Positions 23,400 to 34,632 of a stretch of DNA of 64,000 nt are shown piece by piece. The stretch comes from Siphonodentalium dalli (taxonomy: Eukaryota > Mollusca > Scaphopoda > Gadilida > Siphonodentaliidae), in NCBI GenBank assembly GCA_032622095.1, contig CP136066.1, positions 208,073,655-208,137,654 of the forward strand, given 5' to 3'. A model generated the notes under the pieces. That model had not been told where the DNA came from, made no database searches, and saw only the letters and a list, made by a program, of their open reading frames with translations. Position 1 is the stretch's first letter. Every line of letters starts with the position of its first letter. The position numbers were made by a program, and so were the translations under genes.

Positions 23400-24126
23400 T
23401 AGGGACGTGGCTAGAAGTTTCCTCAAATTTCCGGCCAACTGCACCCCCCCCCCCCCCCCCCCCCCCCCATTGAACCAAACATCAATCTCACAGGTTCGCA
23501 GAATTCAATTTGCTCTCCTTGGAAATATCCAATCTGACAAACACTAAGATTGGAAAATTACCAACTTTTACTGGTTGAAAAAAATCAAACAATGAGAACA
23601 ATGCCAACCTATATATGGTGTCAAATTAATGTCCAACTAATGTTGTGTCATGCATGAAATTTCCGACTGCTGGAATGTACCAAAGTTTAGTTTAGATATA
23701 TTTATTTCAAATATATGTCAAATTTAGATAACACATGATATATAACACATACATTTGTTTATACATACAAAGGAATTGGGGGACAAGTACTGACTCACTT
23801 AAGGGTACCCCCTCTCCCATATGTTATTACACTGAAAAAATAAATAATTAGTAATGGCAAAGCAACATGACTACCAAAACAAGTTGTACATATATACAGA
23901 TCACTGGACACCCCCTCTCTCGAGTTAGTCATAAGTTTGTATATGTATTTATTTAAAATCGGGTTTGTTTGTTGCGTTTGTTGGCTTGTACGTATCATTA
24001 TTTGAAACAGTTAGTCAAAATAATCCTGATTTTCCTCACGTATGAATGACTGCACAGCTTAGCAAATTGTACCAAAGTTCGGGGTGGGGGTCGAGACACC
24101 CAATCAACCCCTGTCGTCACGTCCCT
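23400..24126. mobile_element. hAT-like poly-C element
   Basis: AGGGACGTGGC at the left and CGTCACGTCCCTG at the right are inverted. The interior has a 26-base C-run near 23444 and the CCAAAGTT...GGGGTCGAGACACCC block seen in the 12932-14030 copy. No transposase is present. Confidence 0.55.
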
Positions 24127-24511
24127 GTTCAACTGACAAGTTCCGTGTGTTCTTCACAACATCTTCGGAATTTGATTCAGGAGGCCTAGAGCTGTCATGT
24201 TTAGATATGCTTGCCATCATCAATAAACACACTTTAACTTGAAAAAAAAGATGCGATTAAGTCGGATTGGCAGCAAATTATGTGCCGTGTATACACACAT
24301 AGAAGAACAGCATGACTTTCACAACAAACATGCACTTTATAAATATAAGATACAAATGATACTTGTGTCAAATACATGAGCCATGTTTGACGCTGGGGGA
24401 GAGTTTCGGAGACCACGTGGATTTCAAAATCTGACCTAGAATCCGAAATTAGCTCCGCCCCCCGTAATCGGCTTTGGATTCTCAATCCGGATTTTAGCGA
24501 AATTACGGCTA

Positions 24512-25193
24512 TGGCCATTAACTTATGTAACGTCACAGTGACGCGCCATGGGCGTTGAATATCAACTCATTGAGACAATGGCAAATCACCATAAGTAGGA
24601 CAACATATTGAGTTTGATAGATAATTTATCAGTCTTTAGAAGTCCTCAAATATATCGCATGCAGGTGTTGGTACATGGTATTATGTCTTTAAATTCGCAG
24701 AAAATGATTTCCGACAGATATCCATTTTCTTGGCGCCAAAATACACCAAAAATATCCCCGAGGCGACAATTTTTTTTATTTCTAAAAAAACATGATGGTG
24801 GATAAGCACCTAATATTTATTTATGGGGTCACTGACCTAATATGGGTCATTATTTATCGACGCTGATATGCTAATTGCAAGAGCTGATATAATAAGGATT
24901 CATGAATATGGGGTCGATAGAAGCCATCTTGTTTTTCTTGGAACTCTTTTTCGGTGTATTTTGGCGCCAAGAAAAGGGAAATATGTCGCAAATCAATTTC
25001 TGCGAATTTAAAGACATAGTAGGCCTACCATGTACCAAAACTGGCATGTGATATATAAGGGGAATTCTAATGACTCATAAATTAACTATCAAACTTAATT
25101 TGTTGTCCTACTTCCGGTGATAAGCCATTGACTCAATGCGTTGACGTTCAATGACCATGGCGCGTCACTGTGATGTTACATCCGTTAATGGCC
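24512..25193. mobile_element. Fold-back element with about 260 bp arms
   Basis: The left arm (24512-24765: GGCCATTAAC, GTCACAGTGACGCGCCATGG, TTGGCGCCAAAATACACC) is complementary to the right arm (24945-25193) in the same order. The 180 bp centre is AT-rich without a usable frame. It lies in the intron 170 bp before the ILEI exon at 25360. Confidence 0.8.
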
Positions 25194-25359
25194 CTAGTAT
25201 AGATGACGCATTTAATTTACTAGAATCTAATGAACTTCGTACAAGTAATTCAAATTCTCACCTGGAAAGCATGATAAAATCGTTACAGGACTCTGAGCCA
25301 TGTTTTTCTCGTGTGTATATGTGATATTGATACAGCCATTGTCTTTGAATATTTTTCAG

Positions 25360-25473
25360 GCACAAGTAGACCAAATGACTTGTGAGGACACGCATGTATC
25401 GGCTGCTGATGATAGACTCATCACGTTCTTGGATGATGTGCCCGTCGGAAATATGGTTCTTTGCATCTCCCTT
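25360..25473 (+). CDS. ILEI-domain exon (central part)
   Basis: A 38-codon, phase 0-0 exon with acceptor TATTTTTCAG and donor CTT|GTGAGT. It reads CEDTHVSAADDRLITFLDDV followed by PVGNMVLCISL. This matches the ILEI block where a Phe-Asp-Thr-Tyr is followed by an acidic helix, Phe-Leu, Pro-x-Gly and a hydrophobic strand (Ile-Val-Leu). The Phe of FDT is Glu here. The short Tyr-Asp-Asp loop expected after the last strand is absent, so a microexon between 25474 and 27893 may have been missed. Confidence 0.85.
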
Positions 25474-25914
25474 GTGAGTTTTCGTAAAGCCGGTTTGACG
25501 CATGTCCGTTTGTGGATTGTTTAAGCATAGATAATATCGTTGAGTCTTTCACGCATGTCCGGAAAACACATCCGGCACTTTCAGTTATTGGCTCGGACTT
25601 AAAATGGTTTCTCAAGAAAGTAACGGATAGTCAGTCTGTTTCTTTTGGTTATATATCTTCTGTTATGAAGTGTAGTATTTGAACAAACTGCTGTAAGAAT
25701 TTCAGATCGTCGGGAATACGGAACTATGGGAGGCCAAATTCACATTAATTAATTGCGCTTAAACACCCCTGGTGAATAAATAGGTTTATCCATAACTTAA
25801 CATTGCACTCCTCTTCTTTCATTTGTTTGGATGGGTAGGGAGCTACTATATAGGTCTATATAGTGCTGAAGGGGTCACTCTCACCAAAAAAGTGCTGAAG
25901 GGTACACAGGGTTT

Positions 25915-25985
25915 GAAATGTGCTGAAGGGTACAAGGGTTTGTGATCGGTTAGTGCCGATCACAAACCCTGTATACCCTTCAACA
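25915..25985. repeat. Palindrome
   Basis: GGGTACAAGGGTTTGTGATC-GG and CC-GATCACAAACCCTGTATACCC pair around a six-base loop. The preceding CTGAAGGGTACA phrases form partial extra copies of the arm. Confidence 0.65.
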
Positions 25986-26127
25986 CATTTTCTGGCGCCC
26001 AATAGCAGTTTGTTTTCAGTTCATTTTAATGTTCATTGGAACATAAACAATTATTCTTTTCTAGTAGCGTATCCGGAAATCGGACATATGTGTAACCGGC
26101 TTAATTATATACGCTCTCTCTAATTGG

Positions 26128-26904
26128 TTAACCCGTTGGTGGGTAGAAGACGATATTTATGTCGCTTATGGATGACGGGTGGAACGACATTTATGTTCAC
26201 GGTGGTTCTAACGTAATATCATGCTATGTGACATATGTGTAAATAACTTCCAAAAATAGTCTCCTAAATTGGAACTTCTTATAGATATTATGCGGATAGA
26301 TATTATTTTTATTATTTAGATTAAGTTGTCCTTTTAATAAAGTTGTTTTTATGATTTATTATTATTATGACTTGTGCATCTAAGAGTAGGATCCTCTATC
26401 TGTCCGTCTGTCTGTCCAGATTTTTCTCCCAGACTACTGGTCGGATTTCAACCAAATTTGGTGTGGTGACCCGAGTTACCCTGGCGAAAGTTATAACGGC
26501 GTTAGATTTTAAAAATTTGGATTTAAAAATTTGTTATTAAATAAATAATAATAAAACAACAAATAAGCTCACTATGGGTCTATTTCAGCATCAGATGTAC
26601 GTTCTTTATATATTTGTTTTCACTGTGGCCCGTGCCATCTGACTGAATAATAACTCTCCGACTCTGAATAAAGGCTCCCGAAGGAAGCCTGTTTCAGCTA
26701 GTATGGTATATGTATATGCTGTCATTATCATCAACTACTCTTGTGAATATTTCTTCTGTATCTCAATGTTCTCAGGAAACGAGAGAAATAAACAATTGAC
26801 CTTCTTACAATAGGCAATGTTATAATATTGCTAAGTTTATTTGCAAATTTTATTCACCCATGGATATGACGTCATAAATTACGGTCCGCCCACTAAAGGG
26901 TTAA
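26128..26904. mobile_element. TTAA-flanked piggyBac-like MITE
   Basis: TTAA at 26128 and 26901 flanks CCCGTTGGTGGGTAGA and, inverted, CCCTTTAGTGGGCGGA. The element is 777 bp without a transposase frame. A Helitron-like family B segment (26395-26701) lies inside, so the two are nested. Confidence 0.65.
26395..26701 (+). mobile_element. Helitron-like 3' end, family B (nested)
   Basis: AGGCTCCCGAAGGAAGCCT forms a hairpin, followed by GTTTCAGCTAG and T. The start holds a CTGTCCGTCTGTCTGTCC tract and the CAACCAAATTTGGTGTGGTG block shared with 10490-10663 and, in part, with 56380-56450. Confidence 0.6.
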
Positions 26905-27176
26905 AGACACAAGACGAAAACAGGAAAAGATTGTCCGGGAGAGGAAAGAACCTTTTTTTCAAACCCGTTTTCAGCTGGGAGACTCGATTTTGTTCCAAAT
27001 TACAGCGTTATAATGACTGAAGTAACACGCTACAGTGTTTATATATGTTCAAATAAATATATTTGAAATGGCAGCATTACTAGTTTTGCCGAATATTGTC
27101 TTCTGGCGTCAATATTTAGACCTTATAGTGCTGCTCAGATGGTTTATTTTTCGCTCTGTCTCATGTCTTTATATCT

Positions 27177-27782
27177 TTAACCCTTTCACGACGGGAGCTG
27201 CGCTCGTGCTACATTAATGACCCTGTGCCAATTAATGCATTCTCTTATATATGCGAGTCGACAATTTTTTTTATCATTTGTTCTTACATTGTTTAACATT
27301 TTTTTCATTTTTTATCATTTTTTGTCATTTTTTCTTACCTTCTTTAAAAAAATTATCATTTTTTTTTACATTAATTCTATAACAATTTTTATCATTTTTT
27401 CTTATATTCTTTAACAAATTTATTATTTTTTCTTACATTCTTTAACAATTTGATCATTTTTATTTATCATTTTTTCTTACATTATTTATCAACTTTTATC
27501 ATATTTCTTACATTCTTAACAGTTTTTATCATTTTTTAAATCATTTTTTCTTATATTAATTCTATAACAATTTTTTTCATTTTTCTTGTATTATTTAACA
27601 ATTTTATCCTTTTTATTATATATTCTTTCATTCTTTAACAATTTTATCATTTAATTTATAATTTTTTCTTACATTCTTTATCAATTTTTATCTTTTCTTA
27701 CATTCTTTAACAATTTTTATCATTTTTCATCATTATTTCTCACATTCAATAAAAAAATATTTAATTTTTTTCATTGGGTTAA
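27177..27782. repeat. T-rich tandem repeat with MITE end
   Basis: It begins TTAACCCTTTC...CCCTGTGCC and half of the GCATTCTCTTATATATGCGA palindrome, as in the 11875 element. It continues as about 500 bp of degenerate TTATCATTTTTTCTTACATT CTTTAACAA-type units. It ends near GGGTTAA at 27776-27782. It looks like the same MITE with an expanded central spacer and a lost right palindrome. Confidence 0.55.
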
Positions 27783-27893
27783 TATCTCCGCTCTCTTTCT
27801 CTTCTCTTATCGCTCATCTCAGTGTGTCCACATCACGTATCATGCTCGGTTCCTTTGTAAATTGAATATTCGTAAATTTTCTTTTAATTTCAG

Positions 27894-28014
27894 GATGAAG
27901 TTTCAAAATATTTAGGTGCACCATTCAAGAATTACATGAAAACCAACTACCAAACAGTGAAGCTGGAAGGAATTGCTCACCGTGATAACTGGATTCTTAT
28001 TGGAATCAAAGGAG
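27894..28014 (+). CDS. ILEI-domain exon (C-terminal part)
   Basis: The acceptor AATTTCAG and donor GGAG|GTTTGT bound 121 bp, phase 0 to phase 1. The peptide DEVSKYLG...LEGIAHRDNWILIGIKGG carries the hallmark of the ILEI family: a helix with Asp-Glu, a Leu-Gly step, then R-D-N-W followed by a hydrophobic strand and the K-G-G turn (FAM3C has FRDNW and GGKG; POMGNT1 has WRDTW and RKGG). The domain should continue with another phase-1 exon, which I could not find before 52 kb. Confidence 0.88.
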
Positions 28015-28534
28015 GTTTGTTCATTCCGTTTAACTTTATATGTCGTTCTTTAAGCACACTTCTCTTTAAAAATCACTTCGCCAGTTCTTGCGAGGTGCAT
28101 AATCCTTGGCATATTGGCTGCATCTGAATTTAACTCTTGAGTTCACATATCATCTCACACAGCGGAAATTTATTTCTGGGAGAGTAATTCAACATGACCC
28201 ACTCAACTCCGAAAGCTTGGGTGGATAGAATTAGCGAGCACTATTGTGTAACCAATATGGTGAGAACTTTTTACAAAATTTGATGACAGTTTGTGACGTC
28301 ACGGAAGTACATGACCTACTTTCTCTGCAGTACCCCCAGTCGACTCCCGCCGACGAATATTGTTGCGTCATGGTCTATTTGTATACCGGTTGGGGCCCTA
28401 ATTATCATTCTCTTTGTCAGTCATTAGTACAAAAAAAATGTATCAAACTTTTAAAACTTAATTTTTTTTTAAACTTCAAAAATTTCAAAAAAAGCTAAAA
28501 TTAAAATGTTTCAAAAATAAAATTTTCTTTTTAA

Positions 28535-28885
28535 AACTCCTCTTCTCTTTTGCTCTTTTTCCCTTGCTCACTTGCTCTTTTTCTCCTCTTCTCTTGCTCT
28601 TTTGCTCTTTTTCCCTTGCTCACTTGCTCTTTTTCTCCTCCTCTCTTGCTCTTTTTCCCTTGCTCACTTGCTCTTTTTCCTCTTATCTCCCCTATTGCTC
28701 CTTTCTCCTTGCTCAGTTGCTCTTTTCCCTCCCCTATTGCTCAGTTGCTCTTTTCCCCTCTCCCCTGTTGCTCACTTGCTCTTTTTCTCTCCCCTCTTGC
28801 TCAATTTCTCTTTTTCCCTCTCCTCATATGCCATTTTTCTCTCCCGTTTTGCTCAGTTGCTCTTTTCCCCTCTCCTCATTTGCTC
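28535..28885 (+). repeat. CT-rich minisatellite
   Basis: Imperfect units of CTTGCTCTTTTTCCCTTGCTCA type are repeated about a dozen times. All three plus-strand frames are open across it and would give Leu/Phe/Ser-rich peptides. I treat these as artefacts. Confidence 0.8.
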
Positions 28886-28928
28886 AGTCTACAATCTACA
28901 AAGACATAATAATAGTAAACATGGAGTT

Positions 28929-29096
28929 ATGTCAGGAACACCGTCGAAGAGCGATATATTCGGTCGATACGAAGATACTGCGTATGATCTAGAAACGGAT
29001 ATAGATTCGGACGAAGATGACATTTCTTTTTATTCCACACCCATTGACGTGAGTCACATGTATTCAACGGAATCCCAGCCATTGAATACATATTAG
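28929..29096 (+). other. Small acidic open frame
   Basis: A 55-codon frame starting at ATG 28929 reads MSGTPSKSDIFGRYEDTAYD followed by LETDIDSDEDD, then enters the 450 bp repeat and stops. The acidic DSDEDD run is like N-termini of some DNA-transposon proteins, but no catalytic part follows. Function unknown; it may be a remnant of the element's original coding region. Confidence 0.3.
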
Positions 29097-29476
29097 TGTA
29101 TACCTCTAGTGGAATACAAGCCGGAACTATTCTTGTTGACGTTGTCGCCAAGAAATATGACGTACATTACGTCGATCATCCGCTTCCGGTGATCCCCCCA
29201 TAATTACTGGTTATTTGTCAGACTTAAATCACAATAAAGTTAGCTATAGTAGCAATGAAGGTGATATTCATGGAATGAACTTATCTGACTGAACGGTGAA
29301 GAATAAATACAGAACACAACTTGCATCATAATCTCGAATCTTTTATCGAACTCGTTGCGGACGGCGCAAAGTTATATTTCGCTCGAGCTACGCTCTCGCG
29401 AAATATATCCTTGCGCCATCCGCAACTCATTCGATAAAAGAGTCTCGATTAAGATGCGCGTTGTGTTCTGTCTATT
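29028..29476. repeat. 450 bp dispersed repeat, copy 1
   Basis: Almost the same as 46723-47168: both contain CACATGTATTCAACGGAATC, ATTCTTGTTGACGTTGTCGC and a CGCTCGAGCTACGCTCTCGC hairpin near the end. Differences are single bases. It has no coding sequence of its own. Confidence 0.85.
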
Positions 29477-29959
29477 TATTATTCGGGAGTTTTTTTTATT
29501 TTGGAAAAATTTTGAAATTGTTTGAAAATTTGATATTTGTTTTTTAATTTTTGACAAATTTGAAATTTGTGATTTTTTAGAAATTTTTGAAAATTTTCAA
29601 GTTTTTGAAGTTTTAATTTTTTTTTGTAAATTTTTGAACAATTTGAAATTTTTGCTTTTTTTTGAAATTTTTGAAGTTTTGAAAAAAAAAAAAAAATATT
29701 TAAAAAAAAAATAAAGTTTTGAAAGTTTGATATTTTTATTTTTTTTTGTACTAATGACTGGCGAAGAGAATGCAAATTAGGGCAACACTATTCGTGGGCG
29801 GGAGTCAACTGGGGGTACTGCAGAGAAAGTAGGTCATGTACTTCCGTGACGTCACAAACTGTCTAGACGGGGGTCAACTGGGCCCCCTTATCATCACAAA
29901 TTATATAAAAAAGGCGTAAACGATTCTAACTTGTTGCCGGTGTATTGTGGCGATTCTCG

Positions 29960-30235
29960 TTAGTTCGGGGTGAGCCCTGAGTCCTGTACTATAGATTCCT
30001 AACAGCCGTGATTTGAGTTGCAGAGAACGTTACTCGTTGATTTTATTAATCTTGTAAAACTAGACTTGTGTTACATAGTACTCGGGCAATTGTATTCTTG
30101 TAATTGACTTGCATTGTTTATTGGAATTGAACAATAGTCGATTACCCTTTGTTCACACCATACATCGTTGTGAACAGACTTATGTCCTCTTCTCGGAGAG
30201 CCATCTTTAACTGGGAATCATTTCAGCATATATAT
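29960..30235. repeat. Dispersed repeat related to 9560-9860
   Basis: Shared order of landmarks: ATAGATTCCTAA, AGACTTGTG, ATAGTACTC, ATTGGAATT, CTCGGNGAGCCATCTTTAA and CATTTCAGC. Identity is moderate, so these are old copies. Confidence 0.55.
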
Positions 30236-30277
30236 AGTACGGGAATTGTCTATCTTAGCAAAAAAACAAGAGCACGC

Positions 30278-30738
30278 TTGAGGTTACAGTGAAGTAATTG
30301 AGGGAGGGCGCCCTCCAACGGATTTTGGACCAAGATGGAAGAGAGTACTAAATACACACTGCTCCCTGATTGGTTAATTGGATATCTTATATTTATAGAT
30401 AAAAATGAAGGAAATCATTCCTGCTTGAATTAAAAAAAATCAGAAAAAACATTGGCTTATGACCAATGTTGTGCTTTCATGTTTGAAATTTTCAGTGTGA
30501 GGTGTAAAATATCAATGTTTTTTTACTGCGATCCTGACGCTACTTTCAAAAACACGAAATTTAAATGTAAAAGTCATGCTCAACGATATCAATTTTTTTT
30601 CCCAAAAGTTTGCACAGATGACAGTCTTTCATATAATATATGCCTTCCACAGTTATTGTATATATTGACAGCAGTAGGCTGTTAAAGGTTAGTATGGAGG
30701 CCTATGGGAAATCATTACTTCACTGTAACCTTGACGGG
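30278..30738. mobile_element. TIR element with TTGA target duplication
   Basis: TTGA flanks GGTTACAGTGAAGTAAT and its complement. Length is about 450 bp and no transposase frame is seen. The 4 bp T-T-R-A target and GG terminus resemble the TTAA elements at 33452 and 4018. Confidence 0.65.
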
Positions 30739-31064
30739 CTGATAAATTACCAACTTAGGGAGTTCCATAGTACAGAAATAACACAGCATCGGGTAGAACA
30801 TGCATGGTGTTATTACTAGTATACGAGGCTGAATTAGTGGTTGTCACCTCAGTGAAACGCGTGCGAATGTCGATATGTATATATAGGATTATCGCTGGGT
30901 ACATGTATTGCACGCTCATCCATTAACCCCTTGTCGGCGTGCTAAGTTTCACGGAGACCAATAAATGTTCTATCATGTTGGGGTGCTGGGTTCAAATTAT
31001 GCACGGGAGTATATCGATATATTTTGGGATGTTGACTTTGATAAATACAGGGTTTCCACAGACA

Positions 31065-31560
31065 TGTTGTGACAGGGGCAGTTCTCACCAAAATACTCAA
31101 CAATTGGGAACTTCATGCAGGGTCGTGTCGATATGGGATTGAGTGCATCACCCTATTCTTCATTCCAAAGTTCTAAAGTTCATGATGATCCCACATATAA
31201 TTGAATTATGGAGTTAAATGACAATCAGTTGAGAAGTTTCAATCGGTTGGAGATGTTGGGTTGGATATTTCTAACAGTTGGAAATCTTGAGTAACCATTG
31301 CAGAATTTCAACATATAGTTTCCCGGACTCGAAAATATTATCTGGTTCAAGGGCTGGAGATGCACTCGGGCAGCGGAGACCCTATACATGAACGTTACCA
31401 CAATTCCATGCCAGAAAAATGGCACTGAGTTTGAAATTTAAGACTGGAGAATAAGTTGTAATCATTCCAATAGTTTAATTTTCCAACTAATATAACTGCA
31501 AATTATACTTTTTACCACAAGTATGATGTTGTCCTACATTCAGTCTAATTTTAAAATTGT
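31065..31560. repeat. Dispersed repeat related to 10735-11255
   Basis: Begins GACAGGGGCAGTTCTCACCA and ends with ATGATGTTGTCCTACATTCA, in the same order as the earlier copy but with only a short G-run. Confidence 0.65.
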
Positions 31561-32434
31561 AAAATCTAAGTTGGAGTGGGGTGTCACGTCATGTGTACAT
31601 TGGAGCCCCTATATTCCTCTCTAATACACAATCGAGGTGGGATAAAACATCTCAAAATGGTAACAAGTATTCCACGCACTACCGATGGATTGAATTTTCA
31701 CCGTGTGTGAGTGAACAAATAATCCAATTATCGGAAACTAGTCACATAGATGTACCTTTATACATCAACTAAACCACTCGCCAACTGATTCAAATAGGCA
31801 TTGCTTTATCCATTCCCATGCATATAGCATCAAAGTAATTTCCCTTTACCCGTTAACAAGTGTTGGCGTCTTCACTCACATCAAACGGGGATCTATTCTA
31901 CTGGATTTTGTCTGCTCTTGTAATTTACGGGAAATAGCATACTCTATTAAATTGCCGGTATCCATAGTATTCGACGCGTTCTCCGCAACTCAAACCACGG
32001 GTATTAGGAATATATAGTGCATGGCCTATTATTCCACTATATACATGCAAGGTGTCCGTGGATCTGACCACGAAAAAAAAAATCGCTCTGAATCCTGGGG
32101 CATATTCCGGATCATGTTGTTCAGCGAGAACACATTTTACACGTCCGATGCCTGTAACACTTAGAGAACACCTATAATACCAGATGTTCTGGAGGAATAC
32201 ATAGAACATGTGTGTTCTGGAATTTACAGGTACAACTGACACATAACCAGATTTCAATTTTTTTTTTTTCTTTCCGATGAGTGGCAACAAGCCATTTTTC
32301 TGACTAAATCCTGAAAAATTTCCCACAATGCTGCTGTGCTTAAGGAGTCGATTATTTAGGGCATTACTGTAGATAACACAAGGAGTGACCGTCCTGATAT
32401 CTTTTCCAGCAATGACGTCATTGAATATTTATAT

Positions 32435-32570
32435 ATACCGTTTCGAATTGCTATCTGTTTTGACTTACAATCTGGTTTCATTTACTTGCTATCTGTTTTG
32501 ACTTATATATACAAGCTGGTTTCATTGAATTGCTATCTGTTTTGACTTATATATACAAGCTGGTTTCGTG
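32435..32570. repeat. Tandem repeat, about 43 bp unit
   Basis: Three units of TTGCTATCTGTTTTGACTTA followed by TATACAAGCTGGTTTCATT. The first unit is slightly shorter. Confidence 0.8.
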
Positions 32571-33056
32571 TTGGTAATTTCACTCTGCATGTGTATTTAT
32601 AGTCGGAGCTCTGTACGAGGTGCTTGAGAAGGCGGTTAAACTGACGGCGACGGCGCCTCCTGTTGAGATTAAAGCCAGAGTGACACCGGGCTCGGACCAG
32701 ATAGATGTCACCAGAACAATCTAAAGATGTATAAAGGTGGACCAATAGCACACACACTGTGGTAAAATATCCACCCAAAATCCATTAAAACAGATGGGCC
32801 AACACCTGTAAAATCACAACACGAAGACCATTAAAACAGATGGACCAACAGAGATATGGCTTTATTCGCCCATTGTTGAAATTAAACATGATGTATGGTT
32901 TAATTAATTTGTTTTGTTTGGTTTCTTTTGCCAACTGGTGAATATTTTGACAAAACTCTGGGTGAGACACCCTAACCCCATGTCGCTACATCCCTGATAC
33001 AATGACCCCAAAATCGCCTATTTACCAATATATTTAAGAAATAACTCTTGTTTCGA

Positions 33057-33451
33057 TTAAAGGTACTCAATCCGATAAAACTCCTCTCAATTACTATTTC
33101 AATGACTTCGTAGGTCAAAAATATTTGATTCGAATCGAGGAAGCCACCCATCAAAGCTCAGATTTATTAGATACCGATTTTAGAAATCTATTATTTTTCA
33201 TTATCGGGAATACTTTCTGTCCCAGAAGTTTGCCGAAAAAGCCGACCTACATACTCTCGATACTAAATTCCATTGAACAAAATGTTGCTATACAACACAT
33301 GTTGGGCAATTATATACGATAGTTCACAGTCGTTAGCATTATTTTTGGATAATTAATCGATTCTGATAACTAAAGTGACCTTTAATAAAATTTTGTTGTT
33401 GGTGGAATCTGTTGAGATGGGGACCGTTCTGATCGGATTGAGTACCTTTAA
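33057..33451. mobile_element. TTAA element family C, copy 2
   Basis: TTAA, then AGGTACTCAATCCG, an interior close to 16542-17018 and CGGATTGAGTACCT before TTAA. It shares its right TTAA with the next element. The central region differs from the first copy, so it carries an indel or another insertion. Confidence 0.75.
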
Positions 33452-33888
33452 GGTTATGCAGTTATAACGGAAAAGTTTGAAGATATAGAGGATCTCACAT
33501 GAGTTTCTATTTTATACGGAATTTATCAACCGAGTTCACTAAATTCGATTTGAGCCGAGGTTTACCGAGGCTCAAATAGAATTTAGTGGACGAGGTTGAT
33601 AAATTACGTATAAGATAGGACGAGTGTGAGATACTTTTTATCACATGATCAAATAAACGCGAAGCAATGCGAAATATCCATCGAAAACAACGATAAAAAC
33701 CGCAGCGATCGCAAGTCATTTGAAGAACGATGTGACGTCATCGCACGCGCTGTTATTAAACGTGTCTCTTATCGATAATTATGAAACTGCTTTTATGGGC
33801 AAATTATGTGATAAAAATTATATAATGCGCGTAGCGCAGTTATAGAAAATTTATCTTCAAACTTTTCGGTTATAACTCATAACCTTAA
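33448..33888. mobile_element. TTAA element, GGTTATG termini
   Basis: TTAA, then GGTTATGCAGTTATAACGG and its near-complement ending CATAACC before TTAA (33885). The 433 bp interior contains an additional palindrome around AATTCGATTTGAGCC (about 33535-33600). No transposase is present. Confidence 0.75.
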
Positions 33889-34525
33889 TCGAAACAAGCG
33901 TTATTTCTTATAATTTAATCCGTCATGTCAGAGGAGAACCACAAAAAAAGTATAGAAGTTGGAAGTATAACGAGCGTATAACATTGAAACTATTTCCAAC
34001 GAAAAAGACACGCCAAGTTGAAAGAGACACCTCAAAACTTGTGCTCATCGAGTGATGAAATCGCGTCGCCAATTTAGCGATTTTGATTGGCTATTCGCAA
34101 CTGATCACGCATCGAGTGGCATCGGGCAGCTGCCACTTGCACATGGGATTGATATATTCGACCGTGGTGGAACAAATGTGTTGGTTTTAATTTAATTCCT
34201 TTGCAATTTTCAATCTTGTTGATTTGTCTGGTTACTTGTGCACTGAATATTAGCACATTTTTAGGCACGCGGTATAGGCGTGGTCACTCGGCGCTGCTGT
34301 CATTTCTGTAGCGGGAAAGTAATCAAGAAATTTAGGTTATCGAGAAATAATCTCAATGGCAAAGTGTGTGGCAGCCAATTGTTTTACAGTATTCCGTGCA
34401 TTGACAGCTTATGATTGAATTATTCCTTCGTGTAACACACACCTAAGTCGATATTCTGAAAGCGAAATTCAAATCGAGAGAACTTGACACATTTTACATA
34501 TTGAACTACTATAGAGCTTGAGCTG

Positions 34526-34632
34526 CATGTCGACCCCTCCCCTATGTCGACCCCTCCCCTATGTCGACCCCTCCCCTATGTCGACCCCTCCCCTATGTCG
34601 ACCCCTCCCCTATGTCGACCCCTCCCCTATGC
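34526..34632. repeat. 18 bp tandem repeat
   Basis: Six units of ATGTCGACCCCTCCCCT(A) follow one another without visible divergence, which suggests recent expansion. Confidence 0.85.

Larger units (their letters stand above)
28285..29863. mobile_element. Large fold-back element with nested cargo
   Basis: The outer arms start GACAGTTTGTGACGTCACGG and end with the complement. They run about 155 bp through CAGTACCCCCAGT and TCATTAGTACAAAAAAA, then continue as A/T-rich complementary tracts of about 100 bp. Between them are a pyrimidine minisatellite, a small acidic open frame and a 450 bp repeat also found at 46723. It probably grew by insertion of other repeats into a smaller fold-back element. 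Confidence 0.75.

Noticed and set aside
22669-24505. Element bounded by inverted TTATTTCGCTAAAATCCG blocks
   Set aside because: About 18 bases pair at these ends, but the interior contains an independent hAT-like element and no target duplication was seen, so the boundary call is too weak.
28550-29096. Three overlapping Leu/Phe/Ser-rich frames
   Set aside because: All arise from a CT-rich minisatellite that is open in every frame.
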